In this document: one piece after another, positions 57,654 through 64,000 of the stretch
Layout: every line of letters begins with the position of its first letter
Numbering within the stretch: position 1 is the stretch's first letter
Source of the DNA: Comamonadaceae bacterium
Lineage (GTDB): Bacteria > Pseudomonadota > Gammaproteobacteria > Burkholderiales > Burkholderiaceae_C
Direction: 5' to 3'
DNA length: 64,000 nt
Assembly (NCBI GenBank): GCA_027484105.1
Contig: JAIXUG010000014.1
Span: 1 to 64,000, forward strand
The notes under the pieces: model-generated
What the model was told of the DNA's origin: nothing
Seen by the model: the letters and a program-made list of their open reading frames with translations, nothing else
Database searches by the model: none
Program-made: the position numbers and the translations under genes

Positions 57654-58436
57654 ATGGCGATCGTTTCAGAAGACCCTTCCTCCAGCTGTTACGACATCAA
57701 AAGCGCAGATCTGTCCTTGGTGGCTTTGGTCCTCAAAACCCATGACGTGACGCTGGTGAATGCCGCTTTGAAGCGCCAAATGGACGAAAGTCCCGGGTTT
57801 TTTGACCAAGATCCTGTGTTGATCGATGTCAGCCACCTTGAAAGCGATCCCGAAGTCCAGGACTTGGCAACTTTGATGGGCGTCCTGCGTGACCATGGAT
57901 TGGTTCCTTTGGCCATCAAAGGGGCCAAAGGCGCGTTTTTGGAACAAGCCAGGGGTCTGGGCTTGGTTGATGCCTCAGATGCCCGCATTCGGCGTTCTGT
58001 TCAATTGGCCGACATGTCTGCACCCGCTGTGCAGGTGGAGCCCAGTGCTGCATCTCAGCCATCTTTGCCAGCAGCACCGCCCGTGGCTTTGGAAGCGATG
58101 GTGATCGACAAGCCTTTGCGCTCAGGTCAACAGGTGTATGCCAAAGGGCGTGACCTGATTGTCATGGCCATGGTCAATGCAGGGGCTGAAGTCATTGCCG
58201 ATGGGCATATCCATGTGTATGCCCCTTTGCGTGGCAAAGCCATTGCGGGTGCAAGAGGCAACACCCAAGCCAAAATTTTTGCTTTGGTCATGGAGCCTGA
58301 GCTCATTTCGATTGCGGGTGTTTACCGCACCAGTGAAAATCCGCTGTCCCAAGATGTTTTGGGCAAAACAGCCCAGGTCAGTTTGCAGTCGGGTCCTGAA
58401 GGGGACAAGTTGCTGATCAAACCATTGAACCCTTGA
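57654..58436 (+). CDS. minC: Septum site-determining protein MinC
   Basis: FtsZ polymerisation inhibitor that, with MinD and MinE, blocks division at the poles. The 260-aa product has an N-terminal FtsZ-binding domain (about 10-110), a Pro/Ala/Ser-rich linker (PSAASQPSLPAAPP) and a C-terminal beta-helix with the MinD-binding RSGQQVYAKGRDL and GAEVIADGHIHVY and GAR repeats. ATG 57654 gives normal length; the adjacent sequence upstream lacks a strong ribosome-binding site. minD follows after 36 bp. Confidence 0.95.
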   Translation: MAIVSEDPSSSCYDIKSADLSLVALVLKTHDVTLVNAALKRQMDESPGFFDQDPVLIDVSHLESDPEVQDLATLMGVLRDHGLVPLAIKGAKGAFLEQARGLGLVDASDARIRRSVQLADMSAPAVQVEPSAASQPSLPAAPPVALEAMVIDKPLRSGQQVYAKGRDLIVMAMVNAGAEVIADGHIHVYAPLRGKAIAGARGNTQAKIFALVMEPELISIAGVYRTSENPLSQDVLGKTAQVSLQSGPEGDKLLIKPLNP

Positions 58437-58472
58437 ATTCATCATTTTTATTGTGTCCAAGAAAGAATCCCC

Positions 58473-59288
58473 ATGACAAAAATCATTGTTGTGACTTCTG
58501 GCAAAGGCGGCGTGGGCAAAACCACGACCAGTGCCAGTTTTGCCTCTGGCCTGGCCTTGAGAGGTTTCAAGACCGCAGTCATTGACTTTGATGTGGGTTT
58601 GCGCAATCTGGACCTGATCATGGGATGTGAGCGCCGTGTGGTGTACGACCTGATCAATGTGATTCAGGGCGAAGCCAATTTGAACCAGGCACTGATCAAG
58701 GACAAGCAGTGCGATAACTTGTTTGTGTTGGCCGCTTCCCAAACCCGGGACAAGGATGCTTTGACCCAAGAAGGTGTTGAAAAAGTCTTGAACGATCTGA
58801 GTGGCATGGGTTTCGAGTACATCGTGTGTGACTCGCCAGCCGGCATTGAAACCGGTGCCTTGATGGCCATGCACTTTGCCGACGAAGCTTTGGTGGTGAC
58901 CAATCCTGAAGTGTCTTCGGTGCGCGACTCAGACCGCATTTTGGGCATGCTCGGCAGCAAGACCAAGCGTGCCATTGAGGGTCTGGAGCCCATCAAGGAG
59001 CATTTGCTCATCACGCGCTACAACCCCAGCCGCGTGGAAGAAGGTCAGATGCTGTCGCTGCAAGACATCCAGGACATCTTGCGCATCAAGCTTTTGGGTG
59101 TGATTCCCGAAAGCGAAAACGTTTTGCAGGCATCCAACCAGGGCACACCGGCTATCCACATGGCCAACAGCGATGTGTCTGAAGCCTACAAAGATGTGAT
59201 TGACCGCTTTTTGGGTGAAGACAAGCCGATGCGTTTCATTGACGCCGAGAAGCCCGGTTTCTTCAAACGTCTTTTTGGAGGCAAGTGA
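58473..59288 (+). CDS. minD: Septum site-determining ATPase MinD
   Basis: Membrane-cycling ATPase that recruits MinC. The 271-aa product has the deviant Walker A KGGVGKTT (K11 and K16), the switch I FDVGLRNLDL, the switch II CDSPAGIE and a C-terminal amphipathic membrane-targeting helix (FFKRLFGG). minE begins 3 bp after the stop. Confidence 0.98.
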   Translation: MTKIIVVTSGKGGVGKTTTSASFASGLALRGFKTAVIDFDVGLRNLDLIMGCERRVVYDLINVIQGEANLNQALIKDKQCDNLFVLAASQTRDKDALTQEGVEKVLNDLSGMGFEYIVCDSPAGIETGALMAMHFADEALVVTNPEVSSVRDSDRILGMLGSKTKRAIEGLEPIKEHLLITRYNPSRVEEGQMLSLQDIQDILRIKLLGVIPESENVLQASNQGTPAIHMANSDVSEAYKDVIDRFLGEDKPMRFIDAEKPGFFKRLFGGK

Positions 59289-59291
59289 GCC

Positions 59292-59552
59292 ATGTCTTTT
59301 CTTTCCTTCCTCCTGGGTGAAAAGAAGAAAACAGCGAGCGTCGCCAAAGAGCGCTTGCAAATCATCTTGGCCCATGAACGCAGTGGCCGCAATGTGGCCG
59401 AACCCGATTACCTGCCCGATTTGCAACGCGAATTGGTGGCCGTGATCAGCAAATACATCAAGATCAATCCGGATGACATCAAGGTCAATCTGGAGCGCCA
59501 GGACAACCTGGAGGTGCTCGAAGTCAAGATCGAATTGCCAGATGCCCGTTGA
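59292..59552 (+). CDS. minE: Cell division topological specificity factor MinE
   Basis: 86-aa activator of MinD ATPase that drives pole-to-pole oscillation. It has the N-terminal membrane-targeting segment ([13 protein letters not shown]), the MinD-contact helix ([15 protein letters not shown]) and the C-terminal topological domain ([16 protein letters not shown]). It ends the min operon and is followed by a strong terminator. Confidence 0.97.
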   Translation: MSFLSFLLGEKKKTASVAKERLQIILAHERSGRNVAEPDYLPDLQRELVAVISKYIKINPDDIKVNLERQDNLEVLEVKIELPDAR

Positions 59553-59597
59553 AATTTGATCGTTGATCGAGCTGGCCGCCAGAGTGGTGTGCAAAAC

Positions 59598-59632
59598 AAA
59601 AAAGCCACCTTTTCAGGTGGCTTTCTTTTTGT
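59598..59632. terminator. Bidirectional Rho-independent terminator between minE and ior
   Basis: Perfect 10-base stem AAAGCCACCT (59601-59610) and AGGTGGCTTT (59615-59624) with a TTTC loop, A-tract before and CTTTTT after. The A/T tracts on both sides make it work for minCDE and for the convergent indolepyruvate oxidoreductase gene, whose stop codon abuts it. Confidence 0.92.
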
Positions 59633-62600
59633 TAACGCTCAGCCAATGAAGCCCACAATGCCCTGGCGGCACGGATGTTGCGCTCTTTGACGTGACCAAA
59701 ACCCTTGATGGTTTCGGGCACACGGGCCACTTCCACGGCGTGGGCATGGGTGCTGTCCGACAACTTGCTCAGTACCCGGTCGATGTGCTGCATGTATTCA
59801 CGGATCAAGGCGCGTTCGGTCAAGCGTTCTTCGGTTTTGCCAAACACATCCAGCGCCGTGCCACGCAGGCCTTTGAGTTTGGCCAGAATTTTGAAGCCGG
59901 TCAGCATGGCAGGACCAAACTTGCGCTTGACCAGTTCACCCTTGTCATTGCGCTTGGACCACAGGGGTGGCGCCAAGTGGTAATTCACGGTGAAGTCGCC
60001 TTCAAAGCTGTCGTGGATGCGCTGTAAAAAACCAGTTTGGGTGTGCAAGCGGGCCACCTCGTACTCGTCTTTGTAGGCCATGAGTTTGTACAAATGGCGT
60101 GCCACGGTTTCGCTCAGGATGGTTTTGCCCAAAGGGGCTTCTGTGCTGCGCACGCGTTCCACAATGTTTTGGTAAAGCTGCGCATAGGTGGCGTTTTGGT
60201 AGTCCGTCAACCGTGCCATGCGGTTGGCCACGATGTCTTCCAGGCTGTCGCGCTTTTTGAAGTGGACCACTTGCGCTGGGCGCATGAGTTGCATCAAGGC
60301 ATCGGGTTGGTGCGCGGCATGGCGTCCCCACTCAAAGGCGGCCAGGTTGTTTTGGACCTGCACATCGTTGAGCTCGATGGCGCGCACCAGCGACTCGCGG
60401 TGCAAAGGCACCCAACCCTTTTGCCAGGCGTAGCCCAGGATCATCGGGTTGACGTAAATCGTGTCGCCCATGAGCTGTTTGGCCAGGGCATCGGCATCGA
60501 AGCTGCCCACACCGTCCAGGCCCACTTGTGCCGTGATTTCGGCCACGCATTGTTCGGCCGGGTTTTGCCAGTTGCCGTTTTTCACAAAGGCCGCGGTGGG
60601 GGTGCTGTTGCTGTTCAGCGCCACACGGGTGCGGCCCGCGCGCATGCGCAAGGTGGTTTCCTTGGACGCGCTGACGATCGGGTCACAGCCGATGATGAGA
60701 TCAGCCGCCGCCATGCTCACGCGGGTGGTGCGGATCTCGTTTTGCGTGTTGGCAATCAGGATGTGGCTCCAGGTCGCGCCGCCTTTTTGAGCCAGGCCCG
60801 CCGAGTCTTGCGTGACGATGCCTTTGCCTTCCATGTGCGCCGCCATGCCCAGCAACTGGCCGATGGTGATGACGCCGGTGCCACCCACCCCGGCGACCAC
60901 GGTGCCCCAAGGCACGGAGATGGTCGGCAAAATGGGCTCGGGCAAAACGCCCAAGCTGGCGGGGTTGATGGTGGTGGAGGCAGAGGCCGATTTCTTTTTG
61001 AAGGTCCCGCCTTCCACGGTCACAAAGCTCGGGCAAAAGCCCTTGAGGCAGCTGGTGTCCTTGTTGCAGGTGCTTTGGTTGATGGTGCGCTTGCGGCCAA
61101 GTTCTGTTTCCAGCGGTTCGACCGACAAACAGTTCGATTGCACGCCACAGTCGCCACAACCCTCGCACACTTCTTCGTTGATCATCACGCGCACGGCAGG
61201 GTCCACCATGGTGCCGCGCTTGCGTCGGCGGCGTTTTTCGGTGGCGCAGGTTTGGTCGTAAATGATGACGGTGGTGCCTTTGATCTCGCGCATTTCGCGC
61301 TGGATGCGGTCGAGTTCATCGCGGTGGAACACGCGCACACCTTCGGCCAAAGCGACGCCTTGGTATTTTTCGGGTTCGTCGGTCACCACCACAATGCGCT
61401 GTGCACCTTCGGCCTTCATGCTCATGGCGATTTGCACCACGCTGTGGCCTTCGGCGCGTTCACCGACGGGTTGGCCACCGGTCATGGCCACGGCGTCGTT
61501 GTACAAAATCTTGTAGGTGATGTTCACGCCCGAGGCGACGCTCTGGCGCACGGCCAGGATGCCGCTGTGAAAGTAGGTGCCGTCACCGATGTTGGCAAAG
61601 ATGTGCTGGTCGGTGCTGAAGGGTTGCTGGCCTGTCCAAGGCACACCTTCGCCGCCCATTTGTGTGAAGCCCACGGTGCTGCGGTCCATCCAGATGCTCA
61701 TGAAATGGCAGCCAATGCCCGCCATGGCGCGAGAACCTTCGGGCACCTTGGTGGAGGTGTTGTGTGGGCAGCCTGAGCAAAACCAGGGCTGGCGCTCGGC
61801 GGCCGCGCCCAGGGTGAGGGCTTTCATGGCCTGCTCTTTGCCATCCAGGATGGCCAAGTGCGCGTCGATGCGGGCGGTGGTGTCGGCATCGATGCCCAGC
61901 TTTTTCAGGCGCTTGGCGATGGCGCGCGCGATGATGGCGGGCGTCAGGTCGGCGTTGGCGCGCAGCAAGGTGCGTTCGGTCGGGTTGGGAATGGACCACT
62001 CGCCGCCAGACACATCGCCATCGGCTTCGTCGAACTTGCCCAAAATGTTTGGGCGCACATCGTCGCGCCAGTTGTACAGCTCTTCTTTGAGTTGGTATTC
62101 GATGACCTGGCGTTTTTCTTCGACCACCAAGATCTCGCGCAAGCCGGTGGCGAATTCGCGGGTGGTTTGCGCTTCGAGCGGCCAGACCACGCCCACCTTG
62201 TGCAAGCGGATGCCCAGGCGTTGGCAAGTGGCATCGTCCAGCCCCAGGTCGAGCAGTGCCTGGCGTGTGTCGTTGAAGGCCTTGCCGCTTGCAATCAAGC
62301 CGAACCTATCATTCTGGCCCTGGATGACGTTGTGGTTGAGCTTGTTGGCGCGGATGTAGGCGAGAGCCGCGTACCACTTGTAGTCAAACAAACGCGCCTC
62401 TTGTTCGAGCGCGGTGTCGGGCCAGCGGATGTGCACACCACCGGGGGGCATGGCGAATTCGGGCAAGACGATGTGCACCCGCTCGGGGTCGATGTGGGCT
62501 GTGGCACTGGACTCGACGATCTCTTGAATCGTCTTCATCCCCGACCAGATGCCGGCATAACGGCTCAGCGCAATGGCGTGCAGGCCCTGGTCGAGGATGT

Positions 62601-63168
62601 CTTGCACACTGGCCGGAAAGAACACAGGCAGACCGCAGGCCTTGAAGATGTGGTCGCTCTGGTGCGCGGCGGTGGAGCTTTTGGCCACATGGTCATCGCC
62701 CGCCACGGCCAACACGCCGCCCCAGGGCGTGGTGCCGGCCATGTTGGCGTGTTTGAACACGTCCGAGCAGCGGTCCACGCCGGGGCCTTTGCCGTACCAG
62801 ATGCCGAACACACCATCGAACTTGTTGGTGCCAGGCGGTGCAAAACCCAGTTGTTGCGTGCCCCACAAGGCGGTGGCGGCCAGCTCTTCGTTCACGCCGG
62901 GCTGGAACAGGATGTGCTGCGCCTTCAGGTGGTCTTTGGCTTTCCACAGCGACTGGTCGTAGCTGCCAAAGGGCGAGCCCCGGTAACCGCTGATGAACCC
63001 GGCGGTGTTTTTGCCTTGCAGCGCGTCGCGTTGGCGCTGCAGCATCGGCAGTTTGACCAAGGCTTGCACACCACTCATGAAAGCGCGGCCGACATCGAGG
63101 CTGTACTTGTCGTCCAGTGTCACCGTTTCAAGAGCTTGTCGAATCGAATCGGGCAAGGGGGCGTTCAT
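59632..63168 (-). CDS. Indolepyruvate ferredoxin oxidoreductase, fused single-chain form
   Basis: 1178-aa thiamine-diphosphate enzyme that oxidatively decarboxylates aryl-pyruvates to aryl-acetyl-CoA with ferredoxin, here with all domains in one chain. In order: N-terminal pyrimidine-type TPP domain (GFISGYRGSPFGSYD), C-terminal TPP domain with the GDGTYFH motif, an Fe-S cysteine cluster (CEGCGDC, then a CNKDTSCLKGFC group) and the gamma/POR domain (AGVGGTGVITIGQLLG; DSAGLAQKGGA). It is divergent from an Lrp-type regulator. ATG 63168 gives the conserved MNAPLP start; the open frame extends further but is not conserved. Confidence 0.93.
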   Translation of the reverse strand: MNAPLPDSIRQALETVTLDDKYSLDVGRAFMSGVQALVKLPMLQRQRDALQGKNTAGFISGYRGSPFGSYDQSLWKAKDHLKAQHILFQPGVNEELAATALWGTQQLGFAPPGTNKFDGVFGIWYGKGPGVDRCSDVFKHANMAGTTPWGGVLAVAGDDHVAKSSTAAHQSDHIFKACGLPVFFPASVQDILDQGLHAIALSRYAGIWSGMKTIQEIVESSATAHIDPERVHIVLPEFAMPPGGVHIRWPDTALEQEARLFDYKWYAALAYIRANKLNHNVIQGQNDRFGLIASGKAFNDTRQALLDLGLDDATCQRLGIRLHKVGVVWPLEAQTTREFATGLREILVVEEKRQVIEYQLKEELYNWRDDVRPNILGKFDEADGDVSGGEWSIPNPTERTLLRANADLTPAIIARAIAKRLKKLGIDADTTARIDAHLAILDGKEQAMKALTLGAAAERQPWFCSGCPHNTSTKVPEGSRAMAGIGCHFMSIWMDRSTVGFTQMGGEGVPWTGQQPFSTDQHIFANIGDGTYFHSGILAVRQSVASGVNITYKILYNDAVAMTGGQPVGERAEGHSVVQIAMSMKAEGAQRIVVVTDEPEKYQGVALAEGVRVFHRDELDRIQREMREIKGTTVIIYDQTCATEKRRRRKRGTMVDPAVRVMINEEVCEGCGDCGVQSNCLSVEPLETELGRKRTINQSTCNKDTSCLKGFCPSFVTVEGGTFKKKSASASTTINPASLGVLPEPILPTISVPWGTVVAGVGGTGVITIGQLLGMAAHMEGKGIVTQDSAGLAQKGGATWSHILIANTQNEIRTTRVSMAAADLIIGCDPIVSASKETTLRMRAGRTRVALNSNSTPTAAFVKNGNWQNPAEQCVAEITAQVGLDGVGSFDADALAKQLMGDTIYVNPMILGYAWQKGWVPLHRESLVRAIELNDVQVQNNLAAFEWGRHAAHQPDALMQLMRPAQVVHFKKRDSLEDIVANRMARLTDYQNATYAQLYQNIVERVRSTEAPLGKTILSETVARHLYKLMAYKDEYEVARLHTQTGFLQRIHDSFEGDFTVNYHLAPPLWSKRNDKGELVKRKFGPAMLTGFKILAKLKGLRGTALDVFGKTEERLTERALIREYMQHIDRVLSKLSDSTHAHAVEVARVPETIKGFGHVKERNIRAARALWASLAER

Positions 63169-63296
63169 GGTCTGTTCTGCAACTGAGATGGATGACACAG
63201 TGTAGGGCGGCACAGCCGACAAGTGCTTGCTTTGTGCGACAGGATTTGCCCTATGATTTGGAAGAATCTTGCTCAAAAGGTGGTGTTTTGGAAACA

Positions 63297-63764
63297 ATGG
63301 ATAAATTTGATTGGGCCATATTGAACGAACTTCAAAGCAATGGCCGCCTGACCAATGCCGAACTGGCACAGCGCGTGGGCTTGTCGGCGGCACCTTGTTG
63401 GCGGCGGGTGCGCGCCCTGGAGGAGTCGGGTGTGATCAAGGGCTACCGCGCCGAGATTGACCGGCAAAAGGTGGGGCTGGATGTGCTGGCCTTTGTGCGC
63501 CTGGATGCTGAGCGCAACCGGGGCGACATCACGCGCCAGTTGGAAGAAGCGATTCAGAAAATTCCCGAGGTGGTGTCTTGCCATTACATCAGCGGCACCG
63601 GCACCTTTGAGCTACAGGTGGTCAGCAAAGATCTGAACACCTTCAGCCAGTTTGCACGCGATGTGTTGATCAACTTGCCCAACGTGAAAGACCTGCACAC
63701 CAGCTTTTCATTGGGCGAGGTCAAGGCCTCAGGGGCCTTGCCTTTGCAGGGGAACAAACGGTGA
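63297..63764 (+). CDS. Lrp/AsnC family regulator
   Basis: 155-aa regulator with an N-terminal HTH (LTNAELAQRVGLSAAPCWRRVRAL) and a C-terminal RAM/ligand domain (VPEVVSCHYISGTGTF-like segment, here KIPEVVSCHYISGTGTF). ATG 63297 is used; a TTG nine bases upstream follows AAAGGTGG and may be the true start. It is divergent from the oxidoreductase gene across 128 bp, the usual arrangement for control of branched-chain or aromatic amino-acid catabolism by its adjacent regulator. Confidence 0.92.
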   Translation: MDKFDWAILNELQSNGRLTNAELAQRVGLSAAPCWRRVRALEESGVIKGYRAEIDRQKVGLDVLAFVRLDAERNRGDITRQLEEAIQKIPEVVSCHYISGTGTFELQVVSKDLNTFSQFARDVLINLPNVKDLHTSFSLGEVKASGALPLQGNKR

Positions 63765-63819
63765 TCAGGGCGACAAGCCCCGCAACTCACGCGCTTGCAA
63801 GATGCGTGAACACGCCACA

Positions 63820-63860
63820 CGCCGGCGCGCGAATGCACACCGCATCGGCGCCAGCCGGCG
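63820..63860. terminator. GC-rich hairpin between convergent regulator and Bug genes
   Basis: Arms CGCCGGC (63820-63826) and GCCGGCG (63854-63860) enclose a partly pairing interior (ATGC with GCAT). It lies in the 110-bp gap between two convergent genes and may end both transcripts, but no T-tract follows on either strand, so the call is weak. Confidence 0.35.
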
Positions 63861-63874
63861 CATGCTGAACGGAT

Positions 63875-64000
63875 TCAGTCGATGGTGGCGCCGGATTCCC
63901 TGACGATCCTGGCCCAGCGGGGCAAGTCGTCACGCACCAGTTGGGCAAACTGCTCGGGTGTGGACTTGTAGGCTTCGCAACCCACACCGGCCAGACGCTC
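63875..64000 (-). CDS. Bug/TctC-family periplasmic binding protein (C-terminal part only)
   Basis: The last 41 codons of a tripartite tricarboxylate transporter-type receptor (Bug family, abundant in Burkholderiales); the rest lies beyond the window's right edge. The visible C-terminus matches the family pattern: YKSTPEQFAQLVRDDLPRW followed by ARIVRESGATID. The substrate cannot be inferred. Confidence 0.85.
   Translation of the reverse strand, partial: ERLAGVGCEAYKSTPEQFAQLVRDDLPRWARIVRESGATID

Overview
The window is ordinary chromosome of a GC-rich betaproteobacterium, most likely order Burkholderiales, family Comamonadaceae (Limnohabitans/Rhodoferax-like). This rests on gene content and family resemblance read by eye: mreBCD-mrdA, a PhaM-type PHA granule protein, an sbp-cysTWA sulfate importer, glnE, minCDE, a fused indolepyruvate ferredoxin oxidoreductase, and a Bug/TctC-type binding protein at the right edge. 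No rRNA, tRNA, CRISPR array, transposase or prophage gene was seen. Coding density is very high; the longest gap (57371-57653) is under 300 bp.

Layout. 1-4444: rod-shape operon mreB(partial)-mreC-mreD-mrdA. 4457-6655: VOC protein, DksA/TraR-like zinc-finger protein, glutathione transferase and a short BLUF photoreceptor. 6691-14422: nine same-strand genes forming a copper-handling locus: two DUF2946 proteins, two PCu(A)C copper chaperones, a Crp/Fnr regulator, an MbnP/MbnH-like pair, a TonB-dependent receptor and an exported DJ-1/PfpI protein resembling isonitrile hydratase. 14631-19677: sulfate uptake, with a first sbp copy interrupted by an in-frame amber codon and an intact sbp-cysT-cysW-cysA. 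19723-21791: PhaM and a FIST sensor protein. 21822-24671: a LysR regulator divergent from an SbtA-type bicarbonate transporter and a DUF6671 zinc-ribbon protein. 24699-32526 (minus strand): TonB receptor, RND adaptor, HAE-type RND pump and an SDR protein lacking the catalytic Tyr/Lys. 32664-42849: glnE divergent from an overlapping chain yhdP-histidine kinase-response regulator-NlpC/P60 lipoprotein. 42860-45340: a 49-aa membrane protein whose start overlaps that of mltA, a YkgJ-type cysteine-cluster protein and a class II aldolase. 45361-56200: metal resistance (TctDE-like two-component system, CzcCBA-like efflux, CopA, CopZ, Spy-like protein). 56298-57370: DUF2189 and DUF2788 membrane proteins. 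57371-57653: an oriC-like region. 57654-59552: minCDE. 59632-63764: indolepyruvate oxidoreductase and its Lrp-type regulator. 63875-64000: C-terminus of a Bug protein.

The two most notable items are these. First, 57388-57602 carries DnaA boxes, a GC-rich spacer, repeated CTA trinucleotides (DnaA-trio-like) and an AT-rich tract, and hand counts of G and C change sign around it; this looks like the chromosomal origin, placed beside minC with no dnaA visible in the window. Second, the copper locus joins an MbnP/MbnH-like pair to an outer-membrane receptor and an exported isonitrile-hydratase-like enzyme, which suggests, as inference only, use of a copper chelator that may be an isonitrile.
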